Assembly: GCA_964344725.1 (NCBI GenBank)
Contig: CAYFOI010000005.1
Coordinates: 1 to 48,709, forward strand
Direction of reading: 5' to 3'
DNA: 48,709 nt
Origin: CG2-30-44-17 sp964344725
Lineage (GTDB): Bacteria > Patescibacteriota > Gracilibacteria > UBA1369 > UBA12470
Made by a program: the position numbers and the translations under genes. Below, piece by piece: positions 15,579 to 23,339 of the stretch; the stretch's first letter is position 1, and each line of letters starts with the position of its first letter. The notes below the pieces were generated by a model. That model was given only the letters and a program-made list of their open reading frames with translations. It was not told the DNA's origin and did no database searches.

Positions 15579-16547
15579 TTAAAAACTTAACATTAAATTT
15601 TCTAAAGCGAGCTTAGTATTCACATTTCGACCCATAAGATAGCGCGTTTCCTCAATTTTGTGAATCAAATTAAGCAAATTATTTTGAGAAAAACCAACAA
15701 TCTCTGGGAAATCATCACTGCTGTCATCATCTGACTCCAGCTTCGCGTTCAAAAAACTACGAGCAATATGCAAGAAAATTTCCAAAAAAGTAGCACGATC
15801 TTTGGGGTCAACATCCTTATCCGTCAAAGACTGCACATACAAAAAACGCTTCGCCAAATCCTTATCGCGAAAAAAAGAACGAATATCATTATAAAAACGC
15901 AAATAAGCACTCAGAACATCTTTGTCGCGTAGTAGCTCAATAGCTTTACCAGGTCTGCCAAGTGAAAGCATGCACGCTCTCTCAAGCATTTCAGAAGTCG
16001 CATCAATCTTTAGCTCATGCTGCATTTCCGTGATTTTTGATTCTAATTTTCGCTCAGCAATAGCCGGGAATTTCATAACACGCGACCTCGAAACGATGGT
16101 AGGCAATAGGCCATGAACATTAGTAGCAGTCATAAGAAACAGAGTCTTTTTAGGCGGCTCCTCAAGAGTTTTCAAAAAACAGTTAGCAGCTTCTGGAGTC
16201 ATCCTGCCGATATTATCCAAAAGGACTATCTTGTAATTCCCTTGAGCGCTCATATGGAGCGTTGATATCAAATCACGGATCTCGTCAATTTTCACAGACT
16301 CCCCATTATCCCTCATCTCGATAGTATCTAAATGCACACCTTTATCAATCTGCAAGCACACAGGACATTTACGACAATAATTATCACTACATTGCAAAAT
16401 CCCAGCCAAAGTTTTCGCAACAAGAAACTTACCTACCTTATCCGGCCCAACAAAAAGATAAGAATGACTTAAATTGTCGTTCGAAAGATCACTCTCTAAC
16501 TTCTGGAGCTGTAATTCGTGCCCGATAATTGGCCATTTGTATAACAT
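15579..16547 (-). CDS. holB: DNA polymerase III subunit delta'
   Basis: The 322 residues match delta' of the clamp loader: IIGHELQLQKLESDLSNDNLSHSYLFVGPDKVGKFLVAKTLA (P-loop region about 33-41), a four-cysteine zinc site CSDNYCRKCPVC (about 53-64) and the SRC region GRMTPEAANCFLKTLEEPP, then TIVSRSRVMKF. The P-loop reads GPDKVGKF with Phe in place of Ser/Thr, consistent with delta' subunits that no longer hydrolyse ATP. ricT follows after 2 bases. Upstream are an extended -10 and a heptamer repeat abutting the ATG. Confidence 0.92.
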   Translation of the reverse strand: MLYKWPIIGHELQLQKLESDLSNDNLSHSYLFVGPDKVGKFLVAKTLAGILQCSDNYCRKCPVCLQIDKGVHLDTIEMRDNGESVKIDEIRDLISTLHMSAQGNYKIVLLDNIGRMTPEAANCFLKTLEEPPKKTLFLMTATNVHGLLPTIVSRSRVMKFPAIAERKLESKITEMQHELKIDATSEMLERACMLSLGRPGKAIELLRDKDVLSAYLRFYNDIRSFFRDKDLAKRFLYVQSLTDKDVDPKDRATFLEIFLHIARSFLNAKLESDDDSSDDFPEIVGFSQNNLLNLIHKIEETRYLMGRNVNTKLALENLMLSF

Positions 16548-16575
16548 GTAGTGAGTAGTACGTAATACGTAGTAA
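16548..16575. repeat. Heptanucleotide tract directly before the holB start
   Basis: Four contiguous GTAGTNN-type units (GTAGTGA GTAGTAC and two variants) begin at the base next to the holB ATG. In gene direction the units carry CTAC/TTAC. The arrangement matches the tract before pdxT. Confidence 0.65.
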
Positions 16576-16585
16576 ACGGGTGCGA

Positions 16586-16594
16586 ATTATAACA
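16586..16594 (-). promoter_or_regulatory. Extended -10 of the holB promoter
   Basis: On the minus strand TGTTATAAT, a perfect -10 hexamer (16586-16591) with the extended TG. No good -35 is visible. The heptamer tract would be transcribed as most of the leader. Confidence 0.6.
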
Positions 16595-16649
16595 CAAATC
16601 TCCGAAATATTTGATGAATTGTTGAGAGAGCATCAGCAGCACTCCTAGC

Positions 16650-16683
16650 TTCTTCGAGCTCGTACATGTTAGAGCGAGAAGAA
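16650..16683 (-). other. Hairpin between murF and holB
   Basis: TTCTTC and GCTC pair with GAGC and GAAGAA around a 10-base loop, with a 2x2 internal loop. No T-run follows. It lies about 35 bases past the murF stop and may cap that transcript. Confidence 0.4.
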
Positions 16684-16714
16684 CAGGACGCGATGCCGCG
16701 AACGAAACAAATCA

Positions 16715-18016
16715 TCAAATACCCTCCCATACACTATCCTGTCTCACCAAAAGTTCCCTGGCCCTTTCAGGCTCAGCCATAATTTCCTTAACACATCTCT
16801 CTAATCGCACCTTGTTCTGAGAACCCTTTACAAGTATAACGTCACCAGCCTTAAGCTTGTCTCGCAAAAACTCGCCAGCATCCTTAGCGTCCATAAAACT
16901 CCATGCATGATTTTTATCCAAACCTGCTTTCAAGGCCTCTTCAACATACAGCTTAGCATTGTCGCCTACAGATACCAGCATATCAGCAACTCTGCCAACT
17001 TCCTTCCCCACTTTGCGGTGCTCGCTATCCGTCAAATCACCAATTTCATTCATATTGCCGAGAACGGCAACTCGACGACCAACACCTTTTGGAACAACTT
17101 CCTTAAGAACATCTAAGGCAACAGCCATAGTTGCAGGGGAAGCGTTGTAAGAGCTATCAATAATAGTGCTTTTTTCTAACCCAGAAATCAAATTCATACG
17201 ACCCGGAGGCAAATGAAAATCCTCAAGACCGGCCTTGATAGTCTCCCATTTAAACTCATTCAAGAACCCTATAGCAATAGCTGGTAAAACAACATAAATA
17301 TGATGTTTCCCAATCAGGCCTGGCAAATGCACAGGGACAGTTTTTTCATCAAAAATCAAATCAAACTCAAGCCCCTTGTCGCTACTTTGCACATTCACAG
17401 CTCTAATATCTGCGCTTTTATCCATGCCAAAAGTAATAACATTCGCATCCAGTTGACTCGAAAGCAGCTCAAGGTAATGATCATCTGCATTTAAAATAGC
17501 CCAATCGTTCTTGCCCATCCGCTTTACCATTTTTGATTTCTCGGCAAGAATCTCTTCCAAATTCTTAAATTGTCCCTCGTCGAGATGAATAGGCTTAATT
17601 GCAGTAAGTACGCCAATAGTTGGCTTAACAACTTGCAGAAGCACGTCCATGTCAGTAGGCTTGTCGACTCCCATTTCGAGGACCATCTTGGTATAAGGAG
17701 TCCTATTAAAAAGCGCAACTTTAAAGGCTCTCCAAAAAACAGACAGCCACTTGAACGGGGAAGAAAACCCAGAATTTTGATTCAAAATCGCCAAAAGCAA
17801 GCCAAATTCCGTATTATAACTCTTCTGATTGCGAAGAACTTGCTGACGCCTAGCTAAGACATGATAGATAGCCTCTTTAGTACTAGTCTTGCCTACAGAC
17901 CCAGTTACACCAATGATATCTGGCTTGAGCCTCTTAAGCCGATATTTAGCCAAAGCTTTCAAATACCACAGCACAGCTGATTTCGCCTTGTTTTTAGCCT
18001 TATTAATGAAATTCAT
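16715..18016 (-). CDS. MurF-like Mur ligase lacking the N-terminal substrate domain
   Basis: The 433 residues hold the central ATPase domain (P-loop DIIGVTGSVGKTSTKEAI, about 33-50; VLEMGVDKPTDMD; AIKPIHLDEGQF) and the C-terminal domain (IIDSSYNASPATMAVALDVL, VAVLGNMNEIGDLTDSEHRKVG) of MurF. MurF adds D-Ala-D-Ala to UDP-MurNAc-tripeptide. In E. coli the P-loop sits near residue 107, whereas here only about 30 basic amphipathic residues precede it, so domain 1, which binds UDP-MurNAc-tripeptide, is absent. Substrate may therefore differ or recognition may be supplied otherwise. It ends in TGA. Confidence 0.82.
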   Translation of the reverse strand: MNFINKAKNKAKSAVLWYLKALAKYRLKRLKPDIIGVTGSVGKTSTKEAIYHVLARRQQVLRNQKSYNTEFGLLLAILNQNSGFSSPFKWLSVFWRAFKVALFNRTPYTKMVLEMGVDKPTDMDVLLQVVKPTIGVLTAIKPIHLDEGQFKNLEEILAEKSKMVKRMGKNDWAILNADDHYLELLSSQLDANVITFGMDKSADIRAVNVQSSDKGLEFDLIFDEKTVPVHLPGLIGKHHIYVVLPAIAIGFLNEFKWETIKAGLEDFHLPPGRMNLISGLEKSTIIDSSYNASPATMAVALDVLKEVVPKGVGRRVAVLGNMNEIGDLTDSEHRKVGKEVGRVADMLVSVGDNAKLYVEEALKAGLDKNHAWSFMDAKDAGEFLRDKLKAGDVILVKGSQNKVRLERCVKEIMAEPERARELLVRQDSVWEGI

Positions 18017-18079
18017 GCATACATTCTGCCGAAAACTCGGGAAAAAAGAAATTGACCATCAGACGCCAAAGACGTCCCA

Positions 18080-18123
18080 TATAATTTTTGGAAACACGCC
18101 ACTCTGCGCGAAAATGTTATAAT
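18080..18123 (+). promoter_or_regulatory. acyP promoter region (two -10 elements)
   Basis: TATAAT at 18118-18123 with the extended TG (TGTTATAAT), and a second TATAAT at 18080-18085. No clear -35. The first fits a 45-50 base leader for acyP. Confidence 0.5.
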
Positions 18124-18136
18124 ACAAGAGAAAATC

Positions 18137-18176
18137 CATCACTACCTACTGCAACTACAACTACCTCTACCCCACC
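18137..18176. repeat. CTAC-rich tract before acyP
   Basis: ACTAC/CTACC/CTCTACC repeats on the plus strand end directly at the GTG start. The 7-base register is poor; it is grouped with the heptamer family by composition, position and orientation only. Confidence 0.4.
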
Positions 18177-18449
18177 GTGGCAGCATACAAACTACAAATC
18201 TCAGGCAAAGTACAAGGAGTTTTCTTCCGAGACTTCACAAAAAAACACGCCACAATCCTAGAACTTGCTGGCTGGGTTAAAAATGATCCCGATAAAACAG
18301 TAACAGTTTATATACAAGGAGAGCAGGACAAAATCGATGAATTTCTAACACTGCTATGGGCCGGCCCCGAATCATCCAAAGTACAAGATATACAAAAAGA
18401 GCCCTCCGAGGAGGACCCTGTAATTACCATGTTTGAAATCCACTACTAA
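18177..18449 (+). CDS. acyP: Acylphosphatase
   Basis: The 90 residues match acylphosphatase: LQISGKVQGVFFRDFTKKHA holds the catalytic arginine in VFFRDF, and LAGWVKNDPDKTVTVYIQG holds the catalytic asparagine. It hydrolyses acyl phosphates to carboxylate and phosphate. The start is GTG at 18177; no ATG precedes the conserved region. It is a lone plus-strand gene between the MurF-like gene and the infC operon. Its stop is 25 bases from the convergent rplT stop, inside a CTAC-rich tract. Confidence 0.92.
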   Translation: MAAYKLQISGKVQGVFFRDFTKKHATILELAGWVKNDPDKTVTVYIQGEQDKIDEFLTLLWAGPESSKVQDIQKEPSEEDPVITMFEIHY

Positions 18450-18491
18450 ACCCCACAAGCTACCAGCTAAAAAGCTACCCCCTAGCTACCT
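18444..18491. repeat. Degenerate heptamer tract between acyP and rplT stops
   Basis: CTACCAG-, CTACCCC- and CTACCTC-type units with slips of one base. The rplT stop TAG (18475-18477) lies inside; in rplT direction the units carry TAG. Confidence 0.5.
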
Positions 18492-18822
18492 CAACAATCT
18501 TCTTGAAAACCTCAGGCTTGTTAACCGCAATATCTGCTAAGATTTTTCGATCCAAAATGATTTTCTTCTCGGATAATGCATTCATGAAACGGCTATACAT
18601 CCACCCTTCGGCACGTACAGCAGCATTGATACGAGTAATCCATGTCCTGCGGAAAACTCGCTTCTTTTTACGGCGATCAACATAAGCATGCATGCCAGCT
18701 TTAGCTACAGCGTTTTTAGCTGCTCTAAAAAGATTTTTTCTTTTGCCTCGATAGCCTTTAGCCATCTTGGTCATTTTGTTATGCCTCCTGCGGGTAGTTG
18801 TCCCGTGTTTAACTCTAACCAT
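18475..18822 (-). CDS. rplT: Ribosomal protein L20
   Basis: The 115 residues match L20 along the whole length: MVRVKHGTTTRRRHNKMTKMAKGYRGKRKNLFR, RRKKKRVFRRTWITRINAAVR and GWMYSRFMNALSEKKIILDRKILADIA. L20 is an early 50S assembly protein that in many bacteria also represses its own operon. It is last in infC-rpmI-rplT, the universal order. I see no obvious L20 leader structure near infC. Confidence 0.98.
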   Translation of the reverse strand: MVRVKHGTTTRRRHNKMTKMAKGYRGKRKNLFRAAKNAVAKAGMHAYVDRRKKKRVFRRTWITRINAAVRAEGWMYSRFMNALSEKKIILDRKILADIAVNKPEVFKKIVEVARG

Positions 18823-18850
18823 CTTATTTAAGTGTTATTTTTAATAAAAA

Positions 18851-19039
18851 TTACGACAAAAGAGCGTTAAGCTTCTTCTCGTTTGTCTTAGAAACGCATA
18901 GCTTCTTGCCACCAATTTTCTTTTGGCGCTTAGACTTTTGTGCAAGAAGGTGTCTTTTACAAGATTTTTCCATACGAATTTTCCCAGACCCTGTCTTTTT
19001 CGCGCGTTTTTTTGTTCCGCTGTGAGTTTTCTGCTTCAT
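18851..19039 (-). CDS. rpmI: Ribosomal protein L35
   Basis: The 62 residues match L35: MKQKTHSGTKKRAKKTGSGKIRMEKSCKRHLL and a basic C-terminus. It is a 50S component, placed between infC and rplT with spacers of 41 and 28 bases. The size is normal for the family (about 64). Confidence 0.96.
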   Translation of the reverse strand: MKQKTHSGTKKRAKKTGSGKIRMEKSCKRHLLAQKSKRQKKIGGKKLCVSKTNEKKLNALLS

Positions 19040-19051
19040 GATTATTTGAAA

Positions 19052-19086
19052 GTTATTAGTTATTAGCTCCTAGTTCCTAGTTACCT
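19052..19086. repeat. Heptanucleotide tract at the 3' end of infC
   Basis: Five contiguous 7-base units (GTTATTA twice, then GCTCCTA, GTTCCTA and a variant). The infC stop (19081-19083) lies inside. In infC direction the units carry TAG/TAA. Confidence 0.6.
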
Positions 19087-19590
19087 AATCGGACTCAAAA
19101 TCATATTCATAGTGTATCCTTGCTTCTTCGGCTCTTGATCAACTTTTGCGATATCGGATAATTTTTCTTTAAACTCTTCCATCTTCGCTAGTCCGAGATC
19201 CCTGTGGACTATTTCACGTCCCTTGAACATCAATTGGACTTTTAAACTGTTGCCTGCTTCTAAGAATTTCCTTGCTCTCTTAAGTTTTACCTCCATGTCG
19301 CCGACATCTGTACGGAGAGTTAGCCTTACCCCTTTCATTTCACGCTTTTTTTGAGCTTTCCTCTGCTTTTGATCGGCTTTCTTCTGCTGATATTGATACT
19401 TTCCATAATCCATAATCTTACAAACGGGAGGTTGAGCTTTGGGAGCCACCTCTACTAGATCTAAACCTTTCTCTTCTGCTAGGGCACGGGCTTTATCTGT
19501 CCCCATTATTCCTAGCTGTTCCTGCTCCTCGCTTACTAAACGAACAGTTGGAACTTTGATCTCATGATTGACTCGTGCTTTTTTAGCGAT
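19081..19590 (-). CDS. infC: Translation initiation factor IF-3, with an AUC start codon
   Basis: The C-terminal domain is plain (MEVKLKRARKFLEAGNSLKVQLMFKGREIVHRDLG), as is the linker LDLVEVAPKAQPPVCKIMDYGKYQYQQ. An ATG at 19506 would remove the first third of the N-domain. Translating upstream in frame gives KKARVNHEIKVPTVRLVSE then EQEQLGIMGTDKARAL, clearly the normal IF-3 N-domain. The frame opens at a TAA two codons before an ATC (19588-19590), and no ATG, GTG or TTG lies between. I therefore place the start at this AUC, giving 169 aa. Non-AUG infC starts (AUU in E. coli) are the basis of IF-3 autoregulation. Confidence 0.93.
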   Translation of the reverse strand: MAKKARVNHEIKVPTVRLVSEEQEQLGIMGTDKARALAEEKGLDLVEVAPKAQPPVCKIMDYGKYQYQQKKADQKQRKAQKKREMKGVRLTLRTDVGDMEVKLKRARKFLEAGNSLKVQLMFKGREIVHRDLGLAKMEEFKEKLSDIAKVDQEPKKQGYTMNMILSPIR

Positions 19591-19626
19591 TTTTTAAAAA
19601 TTATGGTGTTAAAAGCTACTCCTGTA

Positions 19627-19640
19627 GCGGAAAGCTCCGC
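19627..19640. other. Small hairpin in the infC-ispG divergent region
   Basis: GCGGA-AAGC-TCCGC, a perfect 5-bp stem with a 4-base loop, between the divergent starts. Confidence 0.35.
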
Positions 19641-19656
19641 AATCTTATGAGAATTC

Positions 19657-19685
19657 TTGATGTTAGTCAAGTAAAAGAGTATATT
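19657..19685 (+). promoter_or_regulatory. Promoter of the ispG isoprenoid operon
   Basis: TTGATG (19657-19662), a 17-base spacer ending AAAAGAG, and TATATT (19680-19685). The predicted start point is about 15 bases before the ispG ATG. Confidence 0.6.
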
Positions 19686-19707
19686 TGGCAAGCTTTAATA
19701 TTTGGCT

Positions 19708-20742
19708 ATGGAAAGCCGCATTGTAAAAATCGGGAACATCAAAATTGGTGGGAAGCAAAAACCTGCTATCCAATCAATGTGTTCGACAGATACAGAGGAC
19801 GTCAAGGCGACAGTAGCGCAAATTCATAAACTCGAGAAAGCAGGATGTCAGCTAATAAGAGTCGCAGTTCCCACAGAAAAATCTGCAAAAGCACTTTTGC
19901 GTATAAAAAAACAGATAAATATTCCACTAATCGCAGATATTCACTTCAATCCTAGGTTAGCAATATTATCTCTCGAGAATGGAGCTGATAAAATACGGAT
20001 CAATCCCGGGAACATCGCAGACAAAGAAGCTTTAAAAGAAATAATCAAATCCGCAAAAAAACACAAAACCACAATCAGAATAGGAGTAAACGAAGGCTCA
20101 CTAGAAGCGGATTTGCTAGAAAAATACGGTTCACACTCCCCCAAAGCGCTAGCCCTGTCCGCAAAACGCTGGATCAAATTTTTTAAAAAAAACGCATTCC
20201 AGAACCTGGTAATTTCAGTAAAAAGCAGCGACGTTATGACGACAATCGAAGCGAACAAACAGCTTAAGAACTGCGGATACCCATTGCACTTGGGCGTGAC
20301 CGAATCTGGGACTTGCAAGACAGGAACCGTCAAAAGCTCAATAGGGATAGGAGCACTGCTGGCTGAAGGGATAGGCGACACAATAAGAGTCTCACTCGCA
20401 GCAGACCCAGTAGAAGAAATAAAAGTAGCAAAAAAAATATTAGATTCATTAGACATAATAAAGCTGCCACTCAGGGTAATAGCATGTCCAACATGCGGCC
20501 GAACCAAGGCAAATGTATGGGAAATAGCAGAGAAGCTAGAACAAGACTTCAAGCCCACAAAGCCTCTTACTGTAGCAGTTTTGGGCTGTGGCGTTAATGT
20601 CGTCGGAGAGTCAAAGGCGGCAGACTATGCTATTGTCGGAGCTGGGAAGAACAAATTCACCCTCTTTAAGGGAAGAAAACCAATCATCAAAATGGCATCA
20701 TATAGCCAAATTTTAAATCACCTTAAAAAGAAAACTTCATGA
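19708..20742 (+). CDS. ispG: IspG (GcpE), 4-hydroxy-3-methylbut-2-enyl diphosphate synthase
   Basis: The 344 residues match IspG: RIVKIGNIKIGGKQKPAIQSMCSTDTEDV, PLIADIHFNPRLAI, KIRINPGNI, LGVTESGTCKTGTVKSSIGIGALL, and the 4Fe-4S region VIACPTCGRTKANV with the later cysteine in VAVLGCGVNVVGE. It makes HMBPP in the MEP pathway using reduced ferredoxin/flavodoxin. A TTG two codons earlier is possible, but the ATG at 19708 fits the family. The TGA stop overlaps the ATG of the next gene (ATGA), so translation is probably coupled. Confidence 0.96.
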   Translation: MESRIVKIGNIKIGGKQKPAIQSMCSTDTEDVKATVAQIHKLEKAGCQLIRVAVPTEKSAKALLRIKKQINIPLIADIHFNPRLAILSLENGADKIRINPGNIADKEALKEIIKSAKKHKTTIRIGVNEGSLEADLLEKYGSHSPKALALSAKRWIKFFKKNAFQNLVISVKSSDVMTTIEANKQLKNCGYPLHLGVTESGTCKTGTVKSSIGIGALLAEGIGDTIRVSLAADPVEEIKVAKKILDSLDIIKLPLRVIACPTCGRTKANVWEIAEKLEQDFKPTKPLTVAVLGCGVNVVGESKAADYAIVGAGKNKFTLFKGRKPIIKMASYSQILNHLKKKTS

Positions 20743-23339
20743 AGAAAACAGTCAAAATCATAGTAGCCGTGCTGTGGCTTATTGTGGTCGGTTATTTTTA
20801 TTTCATAGATAATCATGCGTATTACTTAGAGTCGTTTGAATTTATAGGAAGAATTGCCTACGGCCTTATAGGTGCATTAGTAGGGGCCAGTATTTTGCTC
20901 GGGCTGCAAATAGCATGGAATCATTTCAAAAAAAGAAAATTACTCGAGTTTAAAATATCCTTGTGGAAAGCTGTGCTAGGGATAATGTTGATAACAACGG
21001 GATTGCTGTATGGATATCAAATTAATACAGACCTGGCTTTATATGAAGGCGGAACAATATTCCAGGATGAAGAATCTTGGGGAATGTTGCCAGAAGGGGT
21101 GGAGCCAGAAGAGGGTATGTACATCATCATTGAAGATGGAACAATAACAACCGATGCAAACAGCCTAATCGAAATTCTTCCAGAAGAAGTTCAAGATAAC
21201 TTTACAAAAGTTGGGTTTTTCCAGAGCACATGGTTTTTGCAGTCCACGATTTTGCTAAATCTAGGAGCACTTCTTTTACTTGTTCTTGGCGCGTATGCGA
21301 TTGGACACAGAGTTCTTAGATTTACAGACATAGGGAAAAAATGGAAAACAACTCCTCGTGCCCTAAGCGAATTCTTAATTAGTACAGCGATCGGACTAAT
21401 AACATATATGATGGTTGTATTTGTAGCAGCGATTTTGGGGCTAGCAACGGGGACAATCGTTATAACAGCGCTAGTGATTTTAGCAGGACTTAGCTGGCGC
21501 GATGTATTAGGTGTGTTAAAGGTTGCAGCCAAAGGCTTTGTCCCAGGAAAAATCGATATAAAATCACTGTCATTCTGGGCGATAGTTGCGATGATAATTA
21601 TGTTTACATACAACATGTTGAGTATCATTCGGCCTATGCCAATAGGATGGGACGATGCAAATTACTATATGTACATACCTGAAAAAATCGCACAAACCGG
21701 GAAATTGCTAGTCGAATCAGGCGGTATGTATAACTGGGAACTTGTGAATACAATTGGAGCATTCACGGATGATGCACAATTACAATTGTTTGTAAATTTC
21801 GGAGGAGGGCTTTTAGCTTTGGCAGCGCTATATTTGTTTTTGAAAACGTTTTTGAAAAAAGAAACAGCCATTACACTGACGGGGCTATTTTATTCAATCC
21901 CAACTGTAATATTCCAATCGGGAATAGATATAAAAAACGATTTACCACTGTTGTTCTTTTTGCTTATTGCCGCATATGTTTTTGTAAAATGGCTCAAAAA
22001 TAACGACAATAAATGGCTCTATCTAGCAGCATTAATAATTGGAGTAAGTGTAGGAATAAAAATCACCGCAGGAATAACACTGATAATATTTATATCTGCA
22101 ATAGCAACAAAACTCACAAACAGCAAAGGTGGAATAGGAGTAGGAGTTATGATGCTAGGGTTGGCCTTATTAGGTGTTGGAGGAGGAGAAGGATTTGGTA
22201 TATCAGAGAAAGCAATCCAAATATCAGGATGGATATTAACAATTACAGGGCTTTTAACTGCGGGATTAGCTATTCGCGAAACTAAAATAAAAATTAATAC
22301 TCTCAAAAAAGTGTTAGTATTTTTTGCGATCATTTTTGCAACGACAGCTCCATGGGTTGTAAAAAACACAATAATAGATGGGATACCCCTTGGTATTAAT
22401 AGCTACCATTCGGCTAAAGCAGATACTGAGGTCTTAAGTTGGGACCCTAGTGAATATTGCGACTTAGAATATTATAATCCATATAACGAATTTGAAGATT
22501 ACGTGATAGGCAGAGGGGACGAAGAAAGTAAGCTGGCAGGGCTGATAAGCCTAATCAAAATGCCATGGCAAATGACAATGAACCCTGGATTTGATGCTAT
22601 TTACGTTGACCCTACAATGATCTTTTTAGGTTTATTCCCGTTGATGATGTGGTATTTAATTGAGCGTAACGACAAGACCTCCAAGAATATCGCAAAACTA
22701 GCGATCTTGTACTTCGCAATCCTAATATTCTTCTTCAAAGGGATACCATGGTACGGATACATGGGTGTCTGTGGGCTTTTGATTCTAGTTGGTAAAGTTG
22801 CTGAAGATAAAGAAGAAAAAGGCACGTTGGCTGCTTTGCCCAAAATCGCCATCACAATAACCATAATTATGGCGGTAATGATCAAAGGGGCCTCTTTTAT
22901 GGGGATAAATCAATTGTCATATACCGGCAACTTAATAGATAGCGAAAAATATGTAGCTCTAAATAGCCCTGGCCTTGCAGAGACCGAAAAAAATCTCGAT
23001 AGAGTTGATGATGAAGAAGCGCTAACAATATATAGAATCGGAGGATCAACCTCATATCACCTAGCATCAATAAACGCCAAATTTGTATACGACGAACGTT
23101 TAGACATATATGCATGTATGTTATTCAGTAGCTCCTACGACGAAATAGTCACAATTTTCCAAGAGCTTGGGGTAGAATATATTGCATTGGATTACACATA
23201 CGCACTCAGCGACTATTTACTAGCAACAGACGCCGTGGCCAATAGGTATGCCGATCTTTATGCGTTTGGCCAGGAAAACTTGGAAGTGGTCGTCGAAGAG
23301 GGAGACTACATCTTGTTTAAAATCCCAGATCCAGCATGA
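20739..23339 (+). CDS. Large polytopic GT-C-like glycosyltransferase
   Basis: The 866 residues contain about 13 hydrophobic helices. The first large extracytoplasmic loop holds GWDDANYYMYIPEKIAQTGKL (about 302-322), whose acidic pair fits the catalytic loop of GT-C enzymes (ArnT/PMT superfamily). IDIKNDLPLLFFLLIAAY is also typical of that class. A soluble C-terminal tail follows (about 745-866). GT-C enzymes take sugars from polyprenyl-phosphate donors on the outer face. It overlaps ispG and dxr by 4 bases on each side, tying it to isoprenoid supply. The fold is likely; sugar and acceptor are unknown. Confidence 0.72.
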   Translation: MKKTVKIIVAVLWLIVVGYFYFIDNHAYYLESFEFIGRIAYGLIGALVGASILLGLQIAWNHFKKRKLLEFKISLWKAVLGIMLITTGLLYGYQINTDLALYEGGTIFQDEESWGMLPEGVEPEEGMYIIIEDGTITTDANSLIEILPEEVQDNFTKVGFFQSTWFLQSTILLNLGALLLLVLGAYAIGHRVLRFTDIGKKWKTTPRALSEFLISTAIGLITYMMVVFVAAILGLATGTIVITALVILAGLSWRDVLGVLKVAAKGFVPGKIDIKSLSFWAIVAMIIMFTYNMLSIIRPMPIGWDDANYYMYIPEKIAQTGKLLVESGGMYNWELVNTIGAFTDDAQLQLFVNFGGGLLALAALYLFLKTFLKKETAITLTGLFYSIPTVIFQSGIDIKNDLPLLFFLLIAAYVFVKWLKNNDNKWLYLAALIIGVSVGIKITAGITLIIFISAIATKLTNSKGGIGVGVMMLGLALLGVGGGEGFGISEKAIQISGWILTITGLLTAGLAIRETKIKINTLKKVLVFFAIIFATTAPWVVKNTIIDGIPLGINSYHSAKADTEVLSWDPSEYCDLEYYNPYNEFEDYVIGRGDEESKLAGLISLIKMPWQMTMNPGFDAIYVDPTMIFLGLFPLMMWYLIERNDKTSKNIAKLAILYFAILIFFFKGIPWYGYMGVCGLLILVGKVAEDKEEKGTLAALPKIAITITIIMAVMIKGASFMGINQLSYTGNLIDSEKYVALNSPGLAETEKNLDRVDDEEALTIYRIGGSTSYHLASINAKFVYDERLDIYACMLFSSSYDEIVTIFQELGVEYIALDYTYALSDYLLATDAVANRYADLYAFGQENLEVVVEEGDYILFKIPDPA

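Noticed and set aside
16587..16715. 42-codon minus-strand frame overlapping the murF stop (TGATG)
   Set aside because: Its end runs into the holB -10 element and it shares bases with a hairpin; no homology visible. Possible but not supported.
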